A stretch of 64,000 nt of DNA from Periplaneta americana (taxonomy: Eukaryota > Arthropoda > Insecta > Blattodea > Blattidae): positions 15,889,800-15,953,799 of the forward strand of contig NC_091131.1 in assembly GCF_040183065.1 (NCBI RefSeq). Reading direction: 5' to 3'. Position 1 is the stretch's first letter; every line of letters starts with the position of its first letter. Below are positions 37,270 through 47,254 of the stretch, piece after piece. Below the pieces are notes generated by a model. That model saw only the letters and a program-made list of their open reading frames with translations. It made no database searches and was not told the origin of the DNA. Position numbers and translations under genes: made by a program.

Positions 37270-38010
37270 TTAACTCTTAAAATTTAATGTAATATACTCT
37301 CATCATCCTTGAATATGTGCATTGCAGTGAAGAGTTACGTACATTTTGAGCGACTGCAAAGTAACCTCCTCCGATGGTCACTTAAACAGTTTTTATTTTG
37401 GGAAAATGTACGTTCAACATCACACGATGTAATAGGTGCATATTTGAAGAACGGGAAGTCACTACATTTTAGCACACCAACTTAACACGTCTTGTCGTGA
37501 CGTGATAGTACATCATGTATAGTACGATGTTGTGAATAGGCAGAATTTTTAGCAGTAATGTTTCTCAACTTACATTTCACTTTTTCTGAAATTAGTGATA
37601 ATTTGGATAACGATTTGTGATACTTTATCCACTATATTAAGGGCTTTTGAGAGTTGTAATTTAGACGATTCTAACAGGGTGATGCTTTTGGACACGATTT
37701 TAAAATTAGAATCAATGAACAGAATATCTTCCAATAGCTGTTCAGAAGGCAATGATTTTACAGCTGCAACAGCGGAACTGTCTGTGCTATCTAATGCATC
37801 AGTTACCTCCATTATTTTGCCGTAATATTCTGAATAATAATTAACAGCATCCAATCACGTTTTTCAACGGGTCAAGACTGGCTGCGGGGGTAAGGGTATT
37901 CCAGAGGCAATTGTTTGGAACAGCAACAATCTCATTGTAGTATGTTTGATTGAATTCTTGTCTGCACTGAACAAATGTTAAGCTTTGACTATTCCGACCA
38001 CAGTAATGCA
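37270..38010 (-). pseudogene. hAT transposase remnant (CGGBP1-like group)
   Basis: The minus strand reads IPLPPQPVLTR-stop-KT-stop-LDAVNYYSEY, where the family has LTRWGTWLxAxxYYSE. Both Trp codons have become TGA (37864-37866 and 37855-37857). It continues LPSEQLLEDILFIDSNFKIV to 37570. After a stop and a gap, YAPITSCDVERTFSQNKNCL and SDHRRRLL near 37340-37430 give the C-terminal dimerisation segment. Clear pseudogene. Confidence 0.85.
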
Positions 38011-38399
38011 AAAACAAGTGCTTACATAGGTATACATTAGCTGTAGCTGCTCTATCTATTTGGACCGGTCACATCTCTTAACAGGAACTGCTTATACTAC
38101 GAGACCGGGCGGTCGCCCTCCTTCTCTATACTACCGTACATCGGCAACCTGATTGCACGCTGCGTGTGGCAATTCAACGAAGTCTAATCATGACCATATT
38201 TACTTACAGTAGATTCCTTCCTAAAAATAGAGTTCAAATACTGGTTGGGACATGTGATCTGAATGGAGTTCTTTCCGAGATTTTCCTCTTCAACCCGTTA
38301 CAGCAGATTTGCATGGAACTCGGCGTTGGACCTCGGACTCACATCGCCTTTATTAATATCAACTTCATCGATCATCTTTCAATACTTTCAGTTTCATCG

Positions 38400-38705
38400 A
38401 GGATGCTGCAGGTGTAGTACCGTGACTTGGATACAGATGGAATGGATCTGTGGTAACTGCAGAAGTCCGAAGGGGACGAAGGGGCTTTCATAGCTGACTC
38501 CCTCTGAACTGGGCCAAATAGTGATCACGGTAACTAGGGGAATGCAAGTCAATACAGGATGCAGCAGGATGTAGTATCGTTACTTACATACAGATGGCAT
38601 CGATCTGAGGAAGCTGCAGAAGTCTCAGGCGTAGCGAACTCCACTGGGTGATGTGTAGCTGAATTGATAGATGGCACCAAATAGTGAATCACGATACCTA
38701 CTGTC
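38400..38705. repeat. About 160-bp degenerate repeat, two tandem units
   Basis: Each unit contains GATGTAGTATCGT(T/G)ACTT, ACAGATGG(A/C)AT(G/C)GATCTG, AACTGCAGAAGTC or a variant, and CCAAATAGTGA(T)TCACG. Related single units lie at 39665-39745 and 41935-42185. Confidence 0.65.
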
Positions 38706-39338
38706 TTCCTCCGACGAGTTTAGCGCTGGGACCTGAGGTATTCTTGCCATCGGTGCTGGGGAGTTGCAGGTAGATTCTTTTGTTGCTACAGCTAAGCCGA
38801 GCCGAGCGGAGTGGGAAGTATTAATCGTCCAAAAATATGCAGTCTTCAGTTTGTAGTAGTGTGTGAATATTTCGTATACATATTGTTTATCTATACCTAC
38901 ATGGTTTTGTTAGACCTCTATTAATATATTAAATATATTGTTGTAATTTTTGCTCAAACATCTCCCTGATGTTAGCTATGTTAATATGATATGAATTACT
39001 CATATTATATATTTCACCGTTAATAGTCATTTTTAAGGAAACATGCTGTGGAAAAGTTTTTGGTTTTATTCTATTGGAATTTTAGAATATGTGTGATTGG
39101 TATCGCGAAAAACAGATTCCTATAATATCATGCGAAAATCATTTGTTGGTGATATCTTAAAATACAAATCAAGTAGCTTTACTTCTCAAGTGAGTTCAGG
39201 AGTGCAGTATACTTAAATTGATTACTTTACAAATTTAATTCAATTCTACTAATCACTAAATTGTATAGTATAATAATTCTTCTTTTCATTTATATTATTG
39301 TAGTTTTATTATGACTTTTCTTTTTGTTTATTTTATTG

Positions 39339-39430
39339 TATATGTATTTCTGGTGATATGATGGCCTTAACTTCACCAGAATAAATAAATAAATAAGTAA
39401 ATAAATAAATAAATAAATAAATAAACAAAA
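39339..39430 (+). repeat. LINE 3'-end hairpin module with (AAAT)n tail
   Basis: TTCTGGTGA...TGGCCTTAAC...TTCACCAGAA forms a perfect outer stem, followed by AATAAATAAATAAATAAGT. The inner AAGGCC arm is lost. Confidence 0.75.
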
Positions 39431-39941
39431 TTTTCTACAATACTTTCCTTCTCTGAACACGTAAGTACGAATGGTTGTATCTCTAACTCGCCAAAAATAC
39501 GTTAGAAAACTAATAGGCATACTGCTCTCGTAAATTGGGCGAATGTTTTCAGTATGACTGTACTTCCTTCCAGACTGCCGCTGTCACTGTTCCCTCCCAC
39601 TCCATTACCGCGCTAGACTAGTCGGAACCGCATTCCTCTCAGCACTAATCTCCTCAGAGGATGACAGTACATGGTCTTAAAGTTAATATAGGATGTAGCA
39701 GGATGTAGTTTCGTTACTTACATACCTACAGATGACATTAACCTAAGTAAGCTAGGACATAGCTGGGCAAAGAAAGGTTCGTGTATCCCTGTGATTCATG
39801 ACCTTCAAACGGTGTAGATATGCTGTCCGCAGAGCATACTTCCCTCCCTTGGTACCTCAATTACGTGTGTACAAACAAGTTGTAAAAAAGATGATCAGAG
39901 TGTAAAATGCCTAATTTGTAATAAGCTGTTAAGTATATAGC

Positions 39942-41122
39942 CACGAATGGGCAACTCGTGCTCACAAAGTGCTAAAAAACCTTGAAAGAGAAAAAGACAG
40001 ACGGAGCCAGCCGCAGCAGTTACAAGTTGTTTGTAGTTTCGATGCAAAAGCCACGGTGCGCTCTGGCGGCTCATGCAGGTGGTCGTGATATCTACTCCAT
40101 GATTTGAATTTCAGAATGACGCATGGTACAATAATTATAGTAATTTTATATAGACTGTACCTAAGCACACATAACAGAATTATAGTATTTCCTAGCTTTG
40201 TAAATTAGTTTAGTACTGGAAACACAAACTGAATACAACCTTTTCAAGATTCAATAAACATAGCTGCAACACTTATTTAATATTACACTATTTGTTAATA
40301 TTTCTTATTATAAGTCTTATTTGAAACATAGAACCCGAGAATTTTCAAGTCTTTATACATTAAGGAGTATTCCTCTATTCTCAGAAAGGTAATAGTTGTA
40401 TTCGCAAACGATCACAAATTCAAGGAAGTATTTTTCACATGTCACGGCAGATGAAATAAACTTACTTCTGAGCTCTTTCTATACATTGAGACTTTTCATA
40501 ATTCCTTCTTGTATCAAACTCTGACTCAAGCATATACAGTATATATGGAACCAAGGAGTATATTTGGAAATACTGACTTAGGCAACATTACGAACAGTTC
40601 GATCTTTACTAAACCCTTCACTGTGTTTATTTGTAACATAAAATCTGCAGTGTTTGGGAAAAGTGGCATAAGTCAGTTTTCACAAACATTTTTTTATTAA
40701 TTTATTGAGAACTTACCGAACATCTGCTCTGGAAAAGAGACATAAGTATTTCTCCCATTACAATAATTCATACAGAAAAAAATCAAATCGACATAAGCCA
40801 ATGTGAAGGCAGTTTTTTTTCCTTCTCCTGTAAAATTAACATTTTTGACTTGTGCCACTTTTCCCGAGCACTACAAAAATGTCATGCGTAAGAAAGTGTA
40901 ATAGAACATAATACAAGCTTTACCTCCCTTCTTAATAAAAATCTTTCTCTTTCAACTCTTCACTAAAGGGAAATGATCTGGGGATTATATTGTTTTTCAC
41001 TTAAAACGAGCCGCCACTTACTGCAGACGCGAGCAAACTTATACAGACACTACAGTACAGAGTCCGTTCTACCTGCACTGAGATTTTGTTCACACTTCGA
41101 GAGCACGAGTTGCCCACCCATG
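39942..41122. mobile_element. hAT-type element with 8-bp target duplication
   Basis: Left CACGAATGGGCAACTCGTGC and right GCACGAGTTGCCCACCCATG are inverted repeats. The flanks are TATATAGC (39934-39941) and TATATAAC (41123-41130), one mismatch. Length 1181 bp, no transposase recognised. It abuts a transposase C-terminus that starts right after the duplication, so it inserted into, or beside, an older hAT element. Confidence 0.8.
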
Positions 41123-41130
41123 TATATAAC

Positions 41131-41566
41131 TATTATGGATAACCTGAAAACTGAATTCAGTGACAGATTCTGCAATTTCAGGGCCATGGAGAATGATCTT
41201 GCGGTATTTGTCAGCCCCTTTTCATTAGATGTAACCAGTGTAAGAATTAACTTGCAATGTGAACTTATTGACCTACAAACAGACTTAGTGATGAAAATCA
41301 ACTACAAAGATTTGGTGGGTAGGAATTTATTTGCACAATTATGTAAAGTGAAATATAAGCGTCTGAAAGATTTTGCTGCCTTTCTCACTGAAAGATTTAA
41401 CACCACATATGTTTGTGAAAAATTTATCCTAGAATGAACGCTGCTAAATGGAAAGTAAAATCCTCTCTTTCAGATGATAATCTTTCGGTACAGTTGCGTA
41501 TAGCTGTTACAGACATTACTCCACATTTTGAACGTATAGCCCAAGGTTCAGATCAAGACGATTAAT
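41131..41566 (+). pseudogene. hAT transposase C-terminus (GTF2IRD2/ZBED-like group)
   Basis: The plus frame gives MDNLKTEFSDRFCNFRAMEN, DLAVFVSPFSLDV, LQCELIDLQTDLVM and TTYVCEKF, the hAT dimerisation region. After a one-base shift near 41430, RMNAAKWKVKSSLSDDNLS and LRIAVTDITPHFERIA run to the stop at 41566. A second relative of this group lies at 54395-55508. Confidence 0.9.
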
Positions 41567-41934
41567 TTTCCTACTTCTGTTTTGTATTATTTATGTTTGC
41601 GCAAGGGAAAATTCAAATACCAATTCAACAAACCACAGTAAAGTTCTGATTGTATTTAATAAATAACATTTCGCTAGTGTGTAGTGTTATATTGCCTATA
41701 ATGATTTACTTCGATTAAATTATATCTGTTTTTCTGTACCTTATAATGTAAGTTTGTTACTTCAATTTTGCTCACTAGTGTAGTAGAGCGGGAAATTAAC
41801 GTTCTACTCTCTCGGACGTTCACTATAATACTAATCCGTCACTGCAAACGGGATACAGTCAGGACTTCACTCTCTCCTTCAGTTTTGCGGTTAATGAGCT
41901 GAATGTTATCCGGGTTGCGTTAACTATGGATTCG

Positions 41935-42185
41935 GCGCAAATTGTTTTCTTTTGTAACTGACTCCGTCGGAGTCGAATCGATAGATGGTATAAAATAGTG
42001 AATCATGATACCTACAGGAAAGTGGTCTTCATGTCAATATAGGATATAGCAGGATGTAGTATCGTGACTTGAATATAGATGGAATCAATCTGAGGAAGCT
42101 CCAGGAGGACGGACTTCGTTGGAACTAGGTGAAGTGTAGCTGAATTGATAGATGGCATCAAACAGTGAATCACGATTCTCACAGC
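41935..42185. repeat. About 160-bp degenerate repeat, further units
   Basis: GATAGATGGTATAAAATAGTGAATCATGATACC at its left and GATAGATGGCATCAAACAGTGAATCACGAT at its right bracket a GTAGCAGGATGTAGTATCGTGACTT-type core, matching 38400-38705. Confidence 0.65.
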
Positions 42186-43560
42186 AATACGGTCCTTCGG
42201 ACATTTAAGGTACTGTATATGTACACCTTTACATACAAAAAATTTTGTTTTGTATAATTTTGCTCTGTAAAATTTTTATACAATTGAGAATGGTACCAGA
42301 AAGAGAATGAAGTGAACATCCCTTGAAATTATGTCTAAATTGTTTTTAAAAATTATTTTGTTTTTAATTTTGACATGCAACTTGGAACATGATAGCTCAT
42401 GCAGTTTTTAAGATAGAGCCACAGTTTTTTCACTGTTTTATAGATAAAACTATTCTTTAGTGCCTGACATAGAGCTATTTTTTATTTTTATTTACATTAA
42501 TTAAATATTACCATATATATATAACTTACAATAATATTTTATGTTGCATAAATCATGTAAAATCCATAGATAATTATTAATTATATTAATGTTATTTTAC
42601 TCATTGTCAGGCACTGGGGGACACTTCAAGCTTCAAAATGACACCAATATCTTCTTGGTATCACCATATTTGACTGAGATATCATGTTTGAAAGAGTTAA
42701 ATATTCTAAAATTACTATTTACAGGAAATTAACCACAAACTTTCAGAGCCTAGAGGACTCCATCATCATATGTCACCCCTTAAGCAGCTTCATGTCGGTC
42801 CAGTTTCAGCTTCTTTCTGCCACTCAAATACCTCCTCCTTGTTTTAACTTCAGGTGTTGAATTTTTTTTTTTGGCATTTTTGTCTCTATTTCCATTGATG
42901 CAACAAATCCTGCGATGGTGTTTGTCCCAGGGTTTATGCCCATCCTCCTCAGAATTGTAATTTCTACTTTTGGACTCTTATTAATATGACGTACATCATT
43001 GACACACAAATTTACAGTTTTATGACTAACAGTGGAAGATTATAAATTACTTCATTATGTAAAAAAGCTTTTTGAATCTAATGATCATGTCCAGATATCA
43101 ATGCATCTATTTCGGGACTAGAAATAAGTTTATTTTAAAAGCAATGCTGGACGAGGGAATGACTGGTAAGAAGATCACTCCAAAAGTAATGCACTCCAAA
43201 ATTAAGACCGTGGCTGATGACGCAGAATCTTGGAAAATGGGATTTATCTGAAAAAACCATAAGGCATAAATCGAAAATTCATATATCAAATTAAAGAGGA
43301 GAAAATTCTCTACTAAAATAGTTATATTTTGAAAATTCTAATTTTTCATCATTTTTTGCATTTTGTGGGTGTACATATACCTTAAAACAATCATCCCTGT
43401 CAAAGAAAGTAAGCACAATAAGTCTCAGCTGTGGTGCAAATCTTCGGGTTATCCTAAGTAAAAAAGTGTACTTTTAACTGTTTTTTAGTGAATAATTGGA
43501 TTAAAAATTAAAAGAGCGTGAAAAACAACGTTAAATATGTATACTAAATTTAATAATTAG
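42186..43560. other. Intergenic, nothing recognised
   Basis: AT-rich DNA downstream (in transcription sense) of the 43.9-kb exon. No coding exon or element ends supported. Confidence 0.4.
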
Positions 43561-43561
43561 C

Positions 43562-43567
43562 TTTATT
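43562..43567 (-). terminator. Polyadenylation signal AATAAA
   Basis: AATAAA on the minus strand, about 350 nt after the stop codon at 43916. This is a plausible 3' end for the decapeptide-repeat transcript. Confidence 0.5.
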
Positions 43568-43915
43568 GAAATACATAACAAAATTCTTATAGAAAATACA
43601 AAATAGTGCACATTTATGTCCAGAAATGGGGAAGAGTCTAAAGAGCAATGCTTATTATGAAGTAAAATTAACAAAATGAGAAAAGTGATGTAACAAGACT
43701 AATCTATTCGACTAGAATGTTGAAAGAGCATTTAATCACTGAGGGGTCAATGTTTTCGCTTTACCAGAGAAGATAATTGTGTAACTAATCAATTCATTCC
43801 AGTTAATAACATAACAGAAAAATTATAATCGCTTGAAATTCCGTGTGTAGTTCTCCTGTACTACTCTTGCCTGCAAGTAGTGTGAAATTCTAGAGTCTTG
43901 AGGAACGCTGGTGTC

Positions 43916-45325
43916 CTAGTTTTCTGGCGGCTTTTTCGGTTTCGGCGGCGGTCTACCCTTATAATAAGGCCTCGACGGTTTATGATGTTTTGGTCTCGGA
44001 GGTTTCTGGTTTGGTCTTCCTGACCTGTACTTCGGTCTCTGTGGTCTCCGTGGTTGCCAGTGTCTTTGCTGGTGTGGAGCAGTTGGCGCTTGTTTCGGAT
44101 TGTACGTGAGCTGTTTAGGTATATCCTCCAGCGATGGCACTAATGACTTCTTGGTCAACTCAGGTTGTTTTGGTGGTGGTTGAGGTATTGGCCTGGGTTC
44201 TGGTTTCGGATCCGGTAGAGTCCTGTGAGTGGGCCTAGCCCTAGGCCATCGCCGCCTAGTTCTTCCACGGAATCGAACTGGGCCTCTGGGAATACCTGGA
44301 AAAACTGGAAAATCTGGAGGTTCTAGGTCTGGATCTGTCTCTTGCGTTTTTGGTTTCGGGAATCCTTCTTTTGGCATATCCGATCTTGAAACGGGTTTCC
44401 CTACCATTTCTGGTCTTTCAAAATCTTTATTGGATGATTCTGCGTTCGTGAAATCTTTCTTCGGTGTTTCTGCTTTCGGAAAGTCACTCTTGTGTGTCTC
44501 TGATTTTGGAAAGTTTTCCTGCTGTGTTTCTGGTTTTGGAAAATCTTTCTTCACCGTTTCTGGTTTCTGAATCTTTTCCTGCAAAGGTTCCGGTTTCGAA
44601 AGGTCTTTCTTCGACATTTCCGGCTTTGGAAATTCTCCTTTCGTTGTTTTTGGTTCCGTAAATTCCTTCTGAGGTGTTTGTGGCTTTGAAATATCTTTAT
44701 TCGGCGTTTCTGGTTTCGCTAAATTGTTACGCGATGTTTCAGGTTTCGAAAATTGTTTTCTCGTCGTTTCTGGCTTTGGGATGTCTTTCCTCGGCGACTC
44801 CGGTTTCGAAAGATCTTTTCTTGGCCTTGCTTGTCTAGGAAAAGTCCTTTTTGGTTTTTCTGGAGAGTCTTTATTCTGCGTTTGTGTTCTTGAAATTGGT
44901 CTTTTAGGTGTTTCTGACCTTGGAGATTGTCTTCGAGATCCTCCTGGTTTTGTTATTTTATTGGGAGTCGTTTCCGGTTTAGAAAATTGCTTCTTTGGTG
45001 CTTCAGGTTTAGGAAATTCCTTCCTTGGCGTTTCAGGTTTCGGGAACAGCTTCCTTGGCGTTTCAGGCTTGGGAAGTTGCTTTCTGAATACACCCGGCTT
45101 AGGCAAGTTACTCTTTGCAGTTTGGGGTTTGTGAATATGTTTCGTTTGTGTTTCTGATTTCAGAATTGTTTTTCTCGGTAACTGCGATGTATTGAGGCTC
45201 TTTTTTAATAGCTTCATCTTTCTTAATCTCGACCACGCCTTCCCCTTCTTCAGTAGCTTTAGGATCCATTTCAATAACGGCGAACGTCTCGCTCGCGTAC
45301 TTCCAGTAGGCATACTTTCATAATC
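43916..45325 (-). CDS. Terminal exon of a secreted Lys/Pro-rich decapeptide-repeat protein
   Basis: 469 codons to TAG. The frame opens upstream without an ATG, and TTGTTTTCTTTTCAG stands directly before GAT at 45325, so this is an exon with a polypyrimidine-AG acceptor, phase 0. Exon residues 11-14 are RARR, a furin-type site. Residues 15-42 form a very basic amphipathic stretch (starts SPLLKWILKLLKKGKAW, about +11 net). Residues 51-330 are about 28 strictly in-register decapeptides of the form K-K-x-F-P-K-P-E-T-P. Residues 331-350 are an acidic/aliphatic hinge (DPDLEPPDFPVF). The rest is Arg/Pro-rich, ending KPSRPYYKGRPPPKPKKPPEN. No cysteine. I do not recognise a family; proline-rich defence, salivary, cuticular or adhesive proteins are possible. 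The likely first exon is at 62044-62163. Confidence 0.85.
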   Translation of the reverse strand, partial: DYESMPTGSTRARRSPLLKWILKLLKKGKAWSRLRKMKLLKKSLNTSQLPRKTILKSETQTKHIHKPQTAKSNLPKPGVFRKQLPKPETPRKLFPKPETPRKEFPKPEAPKKQFSKPETTPNKITKPGGSRRQSPRSETPKRPISRTQTQNKDSPEKPKRTFPRQARPRKDLSKPESPRKDIPKPETTRKQFSKPETSRNNLAKPETPNKDISKPQTPQKEFTEPKTTKGEFPKPEMSKKDLSKPEPLQEKIQKPETVKKDFPKPETQQENFPKSETHKSDFPKAETPKKDFTNAESSNKDFERPEMVGKPVSRSDMPKEGFPKPKTQETDPDLEPPDFPVFPGIPRGPVRFRGRTRRRWPRARPTHRTLPDPKPEPRPIPQPPPKQPELTKKSLVPSLEDIPKQLTYNPKQAPTAPHQQRHWQPRRPQRPKYRSGRPNQKPPRPKHHKPSRPYYKGRPPPKPKKPPEN

Positions 45326-45340
45326 CTGAAAAGAAAACAA

Positions 45341-46112
45341 CAGAAATATAACATCAAATAGTAAATAAATAATATATTATGGCAACTGATATTAAGTCCT
45401 GGAACACTTCGCTGGATGTTGTACAATAATCTGTATGTAATAGACGTCGGAAAAATACATTTCTTGCCATTACATGGGGTTCACGACAAATTATACAGGG
45501 TGTTCGCATGACTGTGTTACAGACTTCCAGTTATGGTAGAGGAGTTCAAAAGGAATGTATTGTCGTAAGGATCTTGTAAATAAAATCAGTATAAAAATCC
45601 TTCGAATAACTGTCTTAATTAACCTAAAGAATGATACAAATAAATTACATTAGGTCATTTATACAATGAAAACGTGACAAGCGCTTTCGCCAATTATGTC
45701 TTTTTATTTCTTTCTTCACGAGCAAAAAATGTATTAGATATAGAACTTTTTTGATAATGTCATGAGTAAGAAATATTTTTATTGAAGACGTCTGTCAAAA
45801 ATCCATGTCTGTACGATCCTCAGTAGGCGAAATAAGCGCTAACCTTGATGTTAATATAAACACAGCGACTCTTGTTTTGTCAAACCAAAATATAACCATT
45901 GAGACTGCATTTCTCAGTTCTCAATTATAATTCACATCAGTGTGATAGAAAATATAGGTGAAGAGGTGTTCCGAGTTGTTGAAAGCTTAGGTTTATTTAT
46001 ACAGGCTTTAACATCTATGTCATATCCCGTCTGAATGATATTTGGGTATATCAGTAGGGCGTGAAGTATTGTTGTGAATCTGTTTCAGTTTTCATATACG
46101 AGTATTACAGTA
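45341..46112. other. Intron or intergenic, one orphan transposon end
   Basis: At about 45493 TATACAGGGTGTTCGCATGA resembles a mariner-type terminus, but no opposite end is visible. Otherwise nothing recognised. Confidence 0.35.
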
Positions 46113-46694
46113 CAGACGTGGACAGATTATTAACAAAATTGACGATTGTTATGATAATTCTGTTTACAAAATTTGACTTTTCAATTTAGACTACAGTTAA
46201 CAATTTTGCATATTTCCATCATTACAGTAGACAGAAATATGCATAAATGTCAACTGTAGTTTAAATTGAAGAGTTAAGAGTTGTAAAAATATGTAATAAA
46301 AATCTTCAATTTTGCTAATAATTTGTAAATTAGCAAAAATGTCAACTGCATTGAAGAGTAAAATTTTGTAAAAATATAAAACAAAAATCATCAGTTTTGT
46401 TAATAATTTGGAAAAATCCAAAATGTCAACTGCAATCCAAATTGAAGAATCGAATTTTGTAAAAATACACAATAAAAACCTTCAGTTTTGCTAATAATTT
46501 GTAAATATGTAAAAATATCAAATGTAGTCCAAATTGAGGAGTTACATTTTGAAAAATATACAATACAAATCTTCAATTTGGCTAATTATTTGGAAATACA
46601 CAAAAATGTCAACTGAAGTCTAAATTGAAGAATCATATTTTGTAAAAATATATAAAAAAAATCTTCAATTTTGCTAATAATTTGTCCACGTCTG
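46113..46694. mobile_element. Tc1-like MITE filled with about 90-bp tandem repeats
   Basis: The left end CAGACGTGGACAGATTATTA continuing into ACAAAATTG is mirrored by CAATTTTGCTAATAATTTGT-CCACGTCTG at the right. TA flanks both (46111, 46695). The interior consists of about five imperfect units, each with TGTCAACTG, AATTGAAGA, TTTTGTAAAAATA and TTTTGCTAATAATTTG. The TGTCAACTG-type marker falls near 46248, 46339, 46423, 46518 and 46607. The last block of every unit is the terminal repeat sequence itself. Confidence 0.85.
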
Positions 46695-47254
46695 TATATG
46701 GCTTGTATTCATTTTAATCTGATTTCAATTTTATTAATGACTGGTTATACCAGTGCGCTTCGCTGAAATTATCCATCTATACTACTAATAAAACTATAAC
46801 CAAATTTTTTTTTGGTAATTTTCGTGTTTTAAAAAATAATTGGTGTTAACATGTATAAAAAAATTGCATTTTTGAAATTCTTGTTTGCATACACTAATAT
46901 TGTACCAACTTGTCATACATTATCTCATTGTTATTCCATACATCTCATGTTATGTCATTAGGAAGCAATTCATTAACCAGTGATAAATAACTGAACTAGT
47001 GCGAATTATGAATATTTCTGTAGTACGTAAAACCTCCTCTATTGCGGGTTGAAATAAAACAATGAATCTAGAGCAATATGTAAATAAATTATCTAAGAGA
47101 TAAAAAAGAAAAATAAGTTGATCCCAGGTTCGAATCTGAGTTCAGTTCCCCCATGGTCTCTAAATAAACGCAGAGTCATTGTTTTTACATCATTGTATTA
47201 GTCTGATTGAGGCGGCACTGATATAAAACGCATTGTTATTTTACATCTCATATA
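46695..47254. other. Intron or intergenic, nothing recognised
   Basis: AT-rich. A possible B-box-like GGTTCGAATCTGAG near 47127 lacks a partner A box. Confidence 0.35.
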
